Part shown: positions 20,591 to 30,880 of the stretch, in pieces
How positions within the stretch are numbered: position 1 is the stretch's first letter
Layout: each line of letters opens with the position of its first letter
From: Apium graveolens
Lineage: Eukaryota > Streptophyta > Magnoliopsida > Apiales > Apiaceae
DNA length: 64,000 nt
Assembly: GCF_009905375.1 (NCBI RefSeq)
Contig: NC_133647.1
Span: 139,123,263-139,187,262 of the forward strand
Direction: 5' to 3'
Made by a program: the position numbers and the translations under genes
Notes under the pieces: generated by a model
What the model was told of the DNA's origin: nothing
The model's input: only the letters and a program-made list of their open reading frames with translations
The model's database searches: none

Positions 20591-22268
20591 AAGCAATTAG
20601 AAAAGATAAGAAGAGATTTTTTCTGGGATAATGCCTTGGAGGATGAAGGGGGCTTGGGTAGGAAGATGCATTTAAAAGCTTGGAGTTTGGTTTGTAAGCC
20701 CCAAAAAGTAGGAGGTTTGGGTATTAGCATACTTCAGCAGAGAAATTTAATAGTTCTTTTTAAATGGTGGTTTAGGTGGCAGTCTAACAGGGATGCTAGG
20801 TGGAATGTTTGGCTAAGGGAGAAATATGATTTTAATAAATGGAAGGAGTTGGGAGGTTTAAGCAGCAGTTCTAGGTCTTGTTCATTTATAGTACAAGATG
20901 TGTTCAAAGAAGTGGATGAATTATCTAAGTCAGGTCTTTTAAATCCTGGTAGCTTGAAATAGTAGGTCCATAATGGGGAATCTGTTCTATTCTGGGAAGA
21001 CTTATGGTATAAAGATAAAGTCTTGATGGAACAATTTAGTAGACTTTATAATATTTCTAAATTGAAACATAAGGAAATTAGAGTTATCAAGGTTTTATGG
21101 GATTCCTATGATAGAAAAGGTGAAGTTTTTTGGAGCAGAAAATTAAGAAGTTGGGAATTAGATGAGGTACCAGAGCTAGAAAAGGTGATGTACTCCATTC
21201 ACTTGAGTAGCAAAAAAGATGTGTTATTATGGGCTCCATTGGGTGACAAGTTCTCTTGTAAAGCAGCTTATGAGTTGATCAATGATGAAGGTACATATTC
21301 TAATAGTTTTTGGGAAGTTATTTGGAAATGCAAGGTCCTTGAGTCAATTAAACTGTTTCTATGGAAAGTCTATTCTGAGATAGTGCCAACAAAAGTGTGG
21401 TTAGTTGATAGAATCAATAACTTTAATGGCCCCAAGATTTTTTTATTTTGTGAAACTGAAGAGGAGTCAATGGTACATCTATTTTGGAAGTGTGAAATGT
21501 TAAGCAAAATCTGGTCATTTGTTATTCACTGGTGGGGCTTAACTTAAAAAGTGTGTGTAGATAATTTGAATTCTATTTGGAGATTCAGGTCTTTGTTCCC
21601 TTAAGGTGTTATTAAGAAAATGTGGATCACTGTTCTAATGTCTATAATTTGGACTATTTGGCTGCACAGAAATAAGTGTCTTTTTCATAACAGTTTCTTG
21701 AAAATTAATCAAGTGTGCTTTCTGGTTCAAAGTAGAGCTTTAGAGTGGGGTATAGAAAATGTAATAATAAGTCAGCAAAGAGCTAAATGGTGGAGTATTA
21801 ATCCAGTTGGGGTTATCACATCAAGTGAAAAAGAATTTTGGTGGAATACAATCCATATTGATAAGTTTGAGATTGTTTCTTGCATTGATGGTAGTTTAGG
21901 GTGTGATTCTGGAAGAAATTGGTTAGATGGAATTGGAGGAGTTGTTCATTCAATTAGGGGGGAGTTTTACTTCAATTTGCTGGTCCTTCAACAGCAACTA
22001 AAGTCCTCGAAGTCGAGTATCTTGCATTGGAAACTTTGAATGAAATTTTGAAAAACAGTTGTTGGAAGCAAATGCAGGTTCTAATTCTATCAGACAATGA
22101 GTTGTTGGTAAAGCAAATGGATGTGGCTGCTATTTAGGAAAAGCTTTGGCATGGTAAATTTCTAACAGTGCAGCTAAAGCATATTAGGAGGGAGTGGAAT
22201 ACAGTGGCAGATTCGAATGCAAGAATGGGAAACCTTTTAAAGAAATTAGAGGTAAGTGGTTCTTGAAT
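20591..22268 (+). pseudogene. LINE-1 ORF2, C-terminal part: RT tail, zinc-binding domain, RNase H
   Basis: It picks up directly from the RT frame that ends at 7697 (KQLEKIRRDFFWDN next to PVGVC), then AWSLVCKPQKVGGLGI. A TAG at 20960 and a frame change follow. The zf-RVT domain is at 21190-21545 (KLFLWKVYSEIVPTK; the first zinc Cys pair reads FLFC, so one Cys is lost). After a stop at 21545 and another frame, RNase H begins at about 21870 (CIDGSLG, GIGGVVHSI). It shifts frame near 21990 and continues with LEVEYLALETLNE, LILSDNELL and ADSNARMG to a TGA at 22266. All parts of a plant L1 ORF2 C-terminus are present but disabled. Confidence 0.87.
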
Positions 22269-22625
22269 TATTTCACATGCATGCAAATTCGAGATCTAAT
22301 AAATTTAGTGGGGTTTTTATTTAAAGGGTGGGAGTTTAATAAAATATTTGTACAGATTTTTTAAGAGTTTTAGAGTAATTATTGTATATAGGGTCATTAT
22401 GATAACTTTGGAAAATAGAAAAGCTTCCAGATTCTTCTTGGGAGTTCAAATGTTTGCTTGGGGAGATGGATTGTGTGTTTAGGGGGTCTGTGACAACATT
22501 TAGGGGGACTCATTAGTAGTTATATAAATATCAATGTTATGTTTGCTGCTGTATTATTTTCAGTTTAGGCTCTTCATTTTCTTAAAACAAAGGGTTAGTC
22601 TGTTAGGTTTTCTTAGTTTTTTTTT
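22269..22625. other. Probable LINE-1 3' UTR; no gene
   Basis: AT-rich sequence after the LINE-1 stop, with no ORF and no clear poly(A) tail. A T-rich run at 22617-22627 is the only simple-sequence feature. The junction between LINE-1 and the next LINE fragment lies in or near this stretch but could not be placed. Confidence 0.5.
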
Positions 22626-23445
22626 TATGGAAGGAGCAAACATCGATGTTAATGCTAGGTGGTTAATGCCTAGCAAGGGGTTATTAAGTGCAACGTGCAC
22701 AGTTTCTACTCTTAGGAGCCTCTGCCTAATTAAAATCACGCAGGAATAGGAGTTGTGTTTAGAGATGGGGGTGAAGTCATCCTTCATATGACAGCTGGGT
22801 CTTTGGACTTTGAGGATCAGTGGCAGAGTGAGTTGCATGCACTGTTTGAGGGTTTTAAGGAGGCTTTTTACAAGGGTTACAAGAGGGTTATCTTGGAGAC
22901 GGATCACGTCAATGCCTACTGGGATTTATATAACTCTACGGTGGTGGGAGGGTAACCCCAGTATGCTCATGTATTATGGCAGCTGAATCAGCGTAAGGCT
23001 GATAAGAATTATAAGTGTGAATTAAGGCTTGTGGACAGGGATGATAATGCTCTAGCTTCTTATCTCGCTAGATATGGAGCTCACTATTGGAAGCAAATGG
23101 TGATAATCGAGGAAGACTTTGGTAGGATTGAGGAATTATGGTACTTGGTTATGGGGCAGAATAGTGTTGATCAGAGATTCAAAGCTGTTAGGGAAAGGGG
23201 AGATTGAGTCTGCATTGTTGCAAGAGGAGGTGGATGATCCTGAGCAAGATAACAATGGTTTTGATAGTGCTCCAAATCAGGTATTGGCATGCATGCTAAT
23301 GGAATAGCTGTTGGTGGTGAAGATGCTGAGGGGTTTAATAATTTGGAAGTTGTTATTGGTCTTCCGGCTCGGCTGCGGTTGCTGGTGCTGCAGTTCAGGA
23401 GGAGGAAGCTGCCATGGAGCTTTAATCCTGAAAGATGAAGAGTTG
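22626..23445 (+). pseudogene. LINE-2 RNase H (RVT_3) remnant
   Basis: The layout is that of a LINE C-terminal RNase H. RWLMPSKGLL begins it, then after a frame change and two stops comes GVVFRDGGEVILHMTAG (about 22750-22800). QSELHALFEGFKEA and VILETDHVNAYWDL follow, ending at a TAA at 22953. Past that stop the frame continues to DDNALASYLARYGAHYWKQM near 23040-23100. After another change comes an acidic tail to about 23440. The first catalytic Asp position reads His, so the domain would not have been active as it stands. It is distinct in sequence from the LINE-1 RNase H upstream. Its 3' UTR appears to continue at 26183, beyond the hAT insertion. Confidence 0.7.
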
Positions 23446-23449
23446 TAGT
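23442..23449. repeat. hAT-type 8-bp target-site duplication, left copy
   Basis: GTTGTAGT precedes the terminal inverted repeat at 23450. The partner at 26175-26182 is GTTGCAGT, one mismatch in eight. An 8-bp duplication is diagnostic of the hAT superfamily. Confidence 0.82.
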
Positions 23450-26174
23450 TAGAGCTATTCGCGGACCGAGCCGTTCACGAACAAGCTCGAGCTCGGCTCG
23501 TTAAGGGCTCGGTTCGGCTCGGTTCGTTAAGGACTCGAGCTCGAACTCGAACACAAAAATGTTTTTATTAAGAAAACGTGCTTGAGCCAAGCTTTTGGCA
23601 TGTTCGGCTCGAGCTCGGCTCGGTTCGGCTCGAGCTCGGCTCGGCTCAAAAAAAAATTAAAAAAAAAATATTTTTTATATATTTAATTATTATGAATTTT
23701 ATTCAGATTTTTTATAAATATTTTTAAATTATTGAACTATACGAATGTCAAATATATATTTTAGTAATTTGAAAAAAATTCAGATATTAAAAATTAATTT
23801 TTTAATTTGATATTTTAATAATTAACAAGTGATTTGACTACTACTTGTAACTAGTATTTATTTTCTGATCGGTGTTTCGATTTTTTGAAATTATTTATAA
23901 ATGATCCAACCGTATGGATGTCAAGACCTATATATTTAAGTGATATAATAAAAAATTTAGAAAAAATAAATATATTTGATTTGCTATTTTAACAGTTAAC
24001 TAGTAGTTTGACTAGTACTTCTCCCATATTAATGTTTCGAATTTTTAAAAAATATTTTTGAATGATCCAGCCGTACTGATGTTAAGATCTATATATTTTA
24101 GTGATATGAAAAAAAATTTAGAAAAAAATAAATGTATTTAATTTGTTATTTTAACAGTCAACCATTGTTTTGACTTGTACTTGTAATTAGTGTTTAGTAT
24201 CGTATTAATGTTTCGATTTTTTTAAAAATATTTATGAATGATCCAACCGTATGGATGTTAAGATCTATATATTTTAGTGACATGACAAAAGTTTTAGAAA
24301 AAAATAAATGTATTTGGTTTGTTATTTTAATAGTCAACCAGTGTTTTGAGCTTTACTGGTAACTAGTGTTTAGTCTCGTATTAATGTTTTGATTTTAAAA
24401 AAAATATTTATAGATGATCCAACCGTACGGATGTTAATATCTATATATTTTAGTGACATGATAAACATTATAGAAAAAATAAATTTATTTTGTTTGTTAT
24501 TTTGACAATCAACCACTTGTTTGAACAGTACTTGTAACTAGTGTTTAGTCTCGTATTCATGTTTTGATTTTTTTTAAAATATTTATAGATGATCCAACCG
24601 TACGGATGTTAAGATCTATATATTTTAGTGATATAAAAAAAATTTAGAATAAAATAAATGTATTTGATTTGTTATTTTAACAGTCAACCGGTGTTTTGAC
24701 TTGTACTTGTAATTAGTGTTTAGTATCGTATTAATATTTCGATTTTTTTAAAAATATTTATGAATGATCCAACCGTAAGGATGTTAAGATCTATATATTT
24801 TAGTGACATGATAAAAGTTTTAGAAAAAATAAATGTATTTGGTTTATTATTTTAACAGTCAACCAGTGTTTTGACCTTTACTTATAACTAGTGTTTAGTC
24901 TCGTATTAATGTTTTGATTTTTTAAAAAATATTTATAGATGATCCAACCGTACAGATGTTAATATCTATATATTTTAGTGACATGATAAAAATTTTAGAA
25001 AAAAATAAATTTATTTTGTTTGTTATTTTGACAATCAACCACTTGTTTGAACAGTACTTGTAACTAGTGTTTAGTATCGCATTCATGTTTTGATTTTTTT
25101 AAAAATATTTATAGATGATCCAACCGTACGGATTTTAAGATCTATATATTTTAGTGATATGACAAAAAATTTAGAAAAAAATAAATGTATTTAATTTGTT
25201 ATTTTAACAGTCAACTGGTGTTTTGAGTTGTACTTGTAATTAGTGTTTAGTATCGTATTAATGTTTCAATATTTTAAAAATATTTATGAATGATCCACCC
25301 GTACGGATGTTAAGATCTATATATTTTAGTGACATGACAAAAGTTTTAGAAAAAAATAAATGTATTTGGTTCGTTATTTTAACATTCAACCAGTGTTTTG
25401 ACCTTCACTTATAACTAGTGTTTAGGCTGGTATTAATGTTTTGATTTTTTAAAAAATATTTATAGATGATCCAACCGTACATATGTTAATATCTATATAT
25501 TTTAGTGACATGATAAAAATTTTTGAAAAAAATAAATTTATTTTGTTTGTTATTTTGACAATCAACCACTTGTTTGAACAGTATTTGTAACTAGTGTTTA
25601 GTCTCGTATTCATGTTTTGATTTTTTTTAAAAATATTTATAGATGATCCAACCATACGGATGTTAAGATCTATATATTTTAGTGATATGACAAAAAATTT
25701 AGAAAAAAATAAATGTATTTGATTTGTTATTTTAACAGTCAACCGGTGTTTTGACTTATACTTGTAATTAGTGTTTAGTATCGTATTAATGTTTCGATTG
25801 TTTTAAAAATATTTATGAATGATCGAACCGTAAGGATGTTAAGATCAATATATTTTAGTGATATGATAAAATTTTTAGAAAAAAATAAAAGTATTTGGTT
25901 TGTTATTTTAACAGTCAACCGGTGTTTTGACCAGAATTTTTTAATTCAGCTCGGCTCGGCTCGTTTTGATGGAGAAAGCTCGTGTTCGGCTCGGTTCGAC
26001 TCAACTCGATTTTGTTCGATAAAAGCTCGTGTTCGGCTTGTTCGTTAACGAGCTCGAGCTCGAACACAGGTTTTTGTTCGTTAAGAAAGTTCGACTCGGC
26101 TTATCAGAAAAAAAAATTAAAGTTCGGCTCGGTTCGATCAAAACTCGGCTCGGCGCGGTTCGTGAACAACTCTA
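23450..26174. mobile_element. Non-autonomous hAT-like DNA transposon (2725 bp) with a satellite-like core
   Basis: Termini are inverted: the left one begins TAGAGCTATTCGCGGACCG, and the right one read on the other strand begins TAGAGTTGTTCACGAACCG. An 8-bp direct duplication flanks them. Subterminal regions (about 23455-23650 and 25945-26170) are packed with GCTCG, GGCTCGGTTCG and GAGCTCGAGCTC motifs in opposite orientations, typical of clustered transposase sites in hAT elements. No transposase ORF exists; frames in the ends are by-products of the GCTCG motifs. The core is a 176-bp tandem array. The element sits in the 3' end of LINE-2. Confidence 0.8.
23880..25935. repeat. 176-bp tandem array with a three-monomer higher-order period
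   Basis: The motif ATGATCCAACCGTACGGAT (with variants) begins at 23901, 24062, 24238, 24414, 24589, 24764, 24939, 25115, 25290, 25466, 25643 and 25819. Spacing is 161 once and then 175-177 bp. Monomers fall into three types by their middle sequence. Type A has GTGATATGA with ...CAACCGGTGTTTTGACTTGT. Type B has GTGACATGA with AAAGTTTTAG and TTTGGTTTGTTA. Type C has TTAATATCTATA and TTTTGACAATCAACCACTTG. From 24062 onward they run A-B-C-A-B-C-A-B-C-A-B, giving a period of about 526 bp. Confidence 0.93.
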
Positions 26175-26182
26175 GTTGCAGT
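26175..26182. repeat. hAT-type 8-bp target-site duplication, right copy
   Basis: GTTGCAGT directly follows the right terminus of the hAT-like element and pairs with GTTGTAGT at 23442-23449. Confidence 0.82.
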
Positions 26183-26387
26183 AAATTGTTTGGGCCTCCA
26201 TTCAGTTTTTAGTTTTAATATTAGCATGGTTAAATTAAGTATTTAGTTTTGGGTATTATTATGAAGTAGTTGGTTGATGTTTAAAACTTGGATTTTGAAG
26301 CCCATTTTCAGATTGGGCTTTTATGTAATGGTGGTTGGTTGGGCTTTGTCCCTTTATAATATATTGCCTTTTCAAAAAAAAAAATTG
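26183..26387 (+). other. LINE-2 3' UTR with poly(A) end
   Basis: T/G-rich untranslated sequence (GGGCTTTGTCCCTTTATAAT) ends in TGCCTTTTC followed by eleven A residues at about 26376-26386. This is a typical plant LINE 3' end. With the RNase H remnant at 22626-23445 it frames the hAT element, so the hAT element probably inserted in the 3' UTR of LINE-2. Confidence 0.6.
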
Positions 26388-27129
26388 AGAAAATGCAATA
26401 TACACGTTTCTTTTTCCCGTTTTAGAAATTTCTGTTTGAAATTTATTTTTTAGATAGCGATTCGCGCAGCTCAAGTCTTTTTCTTAAAAAAATTTAAAAT
26501 CTGCTCCACGAATTTGAAAGGAATTGAAAGAAAAAGAATGTGAATATCCATTTAAAAAGGAAAATCTGCTCCACGAAATCTCTGCCTCTTTTGTGCTGAT
26601 CATGAAATATTTAAATGTATTGTATGGTTAATTAGTTGAGAATATGATACTAATTATATAGTTAAAATCCTTTGCCTTCATTCTACATTGCATCAAGTTT
26701 TATAAATATTTTCAAATCTGTTTAAAAATGTAAAGGATTTTTAAAATTCAAACTAAATATTAATACAGATATTTGAAATTCGAAACAAAAAAAATCATTT
26801 AGAATCAAGATTAATCTAAATTGATTGATTTGTTGTCATGTCCAAATTGAAACCTGATTTTGCTAATTGGAGTTCATTTTGCCTTCAGTTGGGTGCATCA
26901 ACAATAAATAGCAGACATTCAAAATTAGACTTCATGAAAGTCATAATACAGTTTTAACAATTTAGCAATGCTGCCATCACGCTAACAACTCACTATAACT
27001 CTTGATTTATTACTAGTTGAAAAATTATAGGTGAATCCAAATGTTGTATACATTCTTGAATGTTTAAAAGACAAAAAAAGTCAAATACAGTTAAATTTGA
27101 AATGCAAATGTATCTTCAACCTAACAACC
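26388..27129. other. Upstream intergenic region of the pectinesterase gene
   Basis: AT-rich, with no ORF worth noting and no recognised transposon ends. CTGCTCCACGAA occurs twice (about 26501 and 26568). It probably contains the proximal promoter of the gene at 27210. Confidence 0.5.
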
Positions 27130-27130
27130 A

Positions 27131-27138
27131 TATAAAAC
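27131..27138 (+). promoter_or_regulatory. TATA box of the pectinesterase gene
   Basis: TATAAAAC lies 79 bp before the ATG at 27210, the usual place for a plant TATA box with a short 5' UTR. A CAAC-rich stretch between about 27154 and 27190 could hold the transcription start. Confidence 0.6.
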
Positions 27139-27209
27139 ACTCATTAAAATTTGGTGTATAAGTAAACCATCGAAACAATACACTCAACATTCTTCTGATA
27201 CCTGTAAAA

Positions 27210-28879
27210 ATGAAGACTGCAATGGTTATTGTATCAGTGTCAATATCCATTATTTTACTATTACCTGGTGTTTTTTCAAGCCCCTTCAGTACTACTGGTG
27301 ACATAAACTGGTGGTGCAATCAAACTCCACATTCTAAACAATGCAAATACCATATGAATCGATTTCCGAAACTCATTTCATCTGCTTCCAGACTAGACTT
27401 CTTAACAAAAGCTGAAGAAACAGCCTTACAAGAGGTCAGTTCTGCACTGCAATCTATCAAATCACTTGAGCCAAAGGTAGCCAGCAATGCCGAATTATCT
27501 GCATGGACAACCTGTTTGGTATTTTATGATCTCGCAGTTTATAGGCTCAACAAAACTCTTGATACAACCATATCAAGTACACCTGATGATATCCAAACAT
27601 GGCTAAGTGCTGCTGCAACAAATATACGTACGTGCAATGACGGATTTTCTCATCTAAACGTGACCCATAATATCTACCCTCTTGTAATCTCAAACAATGT
27701 GACACAACTGATAAGAAACTGTTTGGCTGTCAACTATGTTAATACGCAAAACAGGGAAGATATGATACATGATGCGTTTTCTATGAATATTTCAAGAAAA
27801 TACCCGAGCCTTTCGCTACGTGCAGATTGTGTGGTGGCTCAAGATGGCTCTGGAAATTACAGGACCATTTCCCAAGCTCTGTCCGCTTCAGCCCGACGAA
27901 CACGCACGCATTTTGTCATTCATGTGAAACAGGGGATCTATAACGAAATCGTTACTGTTACACAACAAAACATTGTGTTGATTGGTGATGGTACAGATAA
28001 GACTGTTATTACTGGGAATAGAAGGCTGGAGGATGGTTTGACTCTCTACGCTTGTGCATCTTTCAGTAAGTTTACTTGAATTTTCTCTCTATTATACACG
28101 TTGACGGTAGTTTTCAAGTTCAGTCACAAGTTGATCCTCATAAAATTTGCTTAATGACATACATACTTGCTTGATTGTCAATTTCAGAGGTCACTGGTGA
28201 CGGATTCAAGGCATTTTTAATAACCTTTCAGAACTCGGCTGGTGATACAGGTCAAGCCGTAGCAGTGGCATCCTCCTCTGATTGTTCCGTTTTCTATTAC
28301 TGTGCTTTCAAAGGCTACCAAGACACTCTTTATGTCTCTTCTAATCGCCAATTCTACAAAAAATGCCAAATCGATGGCACCGTTGACTTCATTTTCGGAA
28401 ACGCTGCAGCAGTCTTCCAGGACTGCACAATTTTTGTCCAAAAGCCCAAACCCGGTGGTGGCCTTGTAGTCACTGCCCAAGACCGAGACCATCCACACGA
28501 CAACACCGGCATTACAATCCACAAATGTACATTGATGAGAGCTCCAGAACTCAGACCCTTTCCGCAGTACAAAGCTTTTTTGGGGAGGCCATGGAGTGAC
28601 TTCGCTCGTACAGCGTATCTGCGGTCTTCAATGACCGATTTAGTGGACCCTGCTGGTTGGATGACATGGCAAGGAGCATCCCCGAGTAGATATCAAACAG
28701 TGGATTATGGGGAGTTCCAAAATTATGGAGCTGGTGCATCAACGGATAGGCGAGTGAAATGGGCTGGTTATCATGTTATACGTGATATCCGAACAGCTGC
28801 AGCTTATGATGTTACCAATTTGATTAATGGTAATTTATGGCTTCCGGCCACTGGAGTACCTTTTGATGCCGATGTTTGA
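27210..28879 (+). CDS. Pectinesterase/pectinesterase inhibitor (type I PME), two exons
   Basis: Exons are 27210-28065 and 28188-28879, giving 515 residues. Residues 1-24 form a signal peptide. About 30-180 is the PMEI pro-domain with paired Cys (WWCNQTPHSKQCKYHM). From about 204 (RADCVVAQDGSGNY) runs the catalytic beta-helix. Known active-site positions are all present: Gln308 (GQAVA), Gln330 and Asp331 (YQDTL), Asp352 (DFIFGNAA), Arg419 and Trp421 (LGRPW). The enzyme demethylesterifies homogalacturonan in the cell wall, releasing methanol. The usual RRLL-type processing site before the catalytic domain is missing; the region reads SRKYPSLSL. Length and domain order match angiosperm type I PMEs. 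It is the only intact host gene here, lying between an old LINE/hAT stretch and a CACTA element. Confidence 0.93.
28066..28187 (+). other. Intron of the pectinesterase gene (122 bp)
   Basis: Donor GTAAGT at 28066 and acceptor TTTCAG ending at 28187 are canonical. The intron splits a Lys codon after its first base and joins SF to KVTGDGF, the conserved FxVTGDGF block. Reading through instead hits a stop at 28077-28079. Confidence 0.92.
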
Positions 28880-29555
28880 TTGTATTGCAGTACAATTTAT
28901 ACACAAGACTATATTTGTCGAATCCATTAAAGGTCTTAAAGTCCAGTCCTTTACATATACTTAATAATACAGCGAAGTCTTAAGTTACTATGCATGTAAC
29001 AAAATGATGTGTAGCAAAGAAACTGCAGGTAATGTGCCATTGTGTTCTAAGAAATTTGTTCCATCTTATGTTTGTTTAAGTTGATCAAATTTTATGTCCA
29101 ACATTTATTGTAGATGGTAGATTGAAGTGGTGGCATATCTTCCGAGTAAATGTTCGGCATATCTTCCGAGTAAATGTGAAGATAATATAATAGTATAGGT
29201 AGATTTGTTACCTGTGAATATAATTGCTGCATTATGAACCATTCCTCTTCTTCCATTATGAAACTGTTGCATGTCTATGTTGCTCAATTCACTTCAACAT
29301 GATCCACAATGTACACCTCGTTAATGCAAAGATGTCTGTGTATATCTTTTTTACCAACGTGCTTCAAGCGCGGTGGCCATCTTTGATGAGCAGTCAATCT
29401 CCTATGATAAAAAACCCGGTAGACTTCCACAGTGATAATCTCCTAAATTTATAAAAGGTTGTACCTTATAATATCACACCTTTTGTTATTTTGTTCCATA
29501 AATACCTCTACTTGCACTATCCCATAAGTGCACATAAACAATGGTTTTTAGCTAG
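28880..29555. other. Downstream region of the pectinesterase gene; no gene
   Basis: 3' UTR and spacer. A 24-bp direct duplication (GGCATATCTTCCGAGTAAAT) occurs at 29132 and 29156. No coding sequence or transposon end is recognised before the CACTA-like terminus. Confidence 0.5.
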
Positions 29556-29699
29556 TGTTACACGAAAAATGTTGCTTTATCTACAAAATTTTCCGTTTAT
29601 TACAACACAGTGGAGAAAGCATTGCAGTACATTGAAGCTACCGTTGCTAATAACTGTTAGTGTTGCGCAGTATGCAACAGTAGAAGTTATAGCATTGCA

Positions 29700-30015
29700 T
29701 TAGACATTTTTTATTTAATAAATGCTGACGCGGACAAAAAAGCTGAGGTGGCATGATGGACCCACTGTTGCTGACGTGGCATGCGAGTCCCACAAGGGGG
29801 CCAATTTTTGGTGACGTGGCACATGTGGGCCCACCCATGGGACTCACTGATGATGTGGCATGCTGACGGGGCATGCAGCCGTCAGCATGTTGTCGTGGCA
29901 TGCTGGTGTGGCATCAGTGGGGCCCACAAGTGGGGGCCCAAATGCTTACATGGCATGCTGACGTGGCACAAGTGGAGCCCATATGCTGACGTGACAGATG
30001 GTGTGGCACTATAAA
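29700..30015. repeat. CACTA subterminal repeats (GACGTGGC / GGCATGCTGA)
   Basis: A short motif is repeated in both orientations: TGACGTGGCA, GTGGCATGCTGACG, GATGTGGCATGC and GCTGACGTGACA, with at least ten occurrences in about 300 bp. GGGCCCAC blocks are interspersed. The stretch is much more GC-rich than its flanks. Clustered short repeats next to the terminus are where CACTA TnpA-like proteins bind. Confidence 0.75.
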
Positions 30016-30119
30016 GCGTTGCATTTGCTTTTTGGTATTGCAATAGGTTATTTAGGGCTGCCTTAGCTATTTTACTATTTTCAAAATTTATTAGTTATAT
30101 TTATGTTCTAATTTTTTTA

Positions 30120-30880
30120 AAATTATTTTTAATTGATCCAACCGTACGGATATAATATGTTACTTAATAATTTTAGAGATGTATAATTTTTTTAAAAAAA
30201 TTATATTTTATATCATGTTCTTTTATATTAGTCAAACCACGGTGCACACGGGTTCCCATTACTTAGTCTTGTCCCGGTTGGTGATTCTATTTTTTTAAAA
30301 TTTTTGTTCAACGATCCAACCGTACGGATAATGTAACCTACTAATTTTAGAGATGTGTAATTTTTTTTAAAAAAATAGATTTTATATCGTATATTTTTAT
30401 AATAGTCAAATTACGGTCAACATGGGTTCCTGTAGCCAAGTCTTGTCCCGAGTGGTGATTTTATTTTTTTTAGAATTTTTGTTCAACGATCCAACGTACG
30501 GATGATGTTACCAACTAATTTTAGAGATGTGTAAATATTTTTTTTTAAAAATGATGCTACAAATCTCCATCAAAGTGAATTTTATATCGTGTGTTTTTAT
30601 AATAGTCAAATTATGGTCAAGACGGGTTTCTATTACCAATTCTTGTCCCGAGTGGTGATTCTATTTTTTTTTTAAATTCTTGTTCAACGATCCAACCATA
30701 CGGATGATGTTACCTACTAATTTTAGAGATGTGTAATTTTTTTTTTAAAAAAATTAGACTTTATATCTTGTGTTTTTATAATAGTCAAATTACGGTCAAC
30801 ACGGTTTCCTTGTAGATTCTTGTCCCGAATGGTTTCTATTTTTTTAAAAATTCTTGTACGATCCAGATATACGAATAATT
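30120..30880. repeat. Tandem array of about 176 bp in the CACTA element
   Basis: Five monomers begin with GATCCAACCGTACGGAT or a variant at about 30135, 30313, 30488, 30689 and 30860. Each continues with ATTTTAGAGATGTGTAAT, an A/T run, GTCAAATTACGGTCAA and TCTTGTCCCGAGTGGTGATT. The third interval is longer, with extra sequence near 30550-30575. The monomer shares its opening motif, length and general layout with the array in the hAT element at 23880. Confidence 0.88.

Noticed and set aside
22626..23445. Part of LINE-1's own RNase H
   Set aside because: LINE-1 already has an RNase H ending at 22268; this is a second, different RNase H sequence and has its own poly(A) end beyond the hAT element.
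23880..25935. Regular repeats resembling a CRISPR array
   Set aside because: The repeats are contiguous 176-bp monomers without unique spacers, in a plant nuclear context.
25815..26212. Arg/Ser-rich ORFs at the right end of the hAT element
   Set aside because: They arise from repeated GCTCGGCTCG-type terminal motifs and lack any domain.
28217..28522. 101-codon minus-strand ORF over the pectinesterase exon 2
   Set aside because: It is antisense to a well-conserved enzyme exon and has no independent support.
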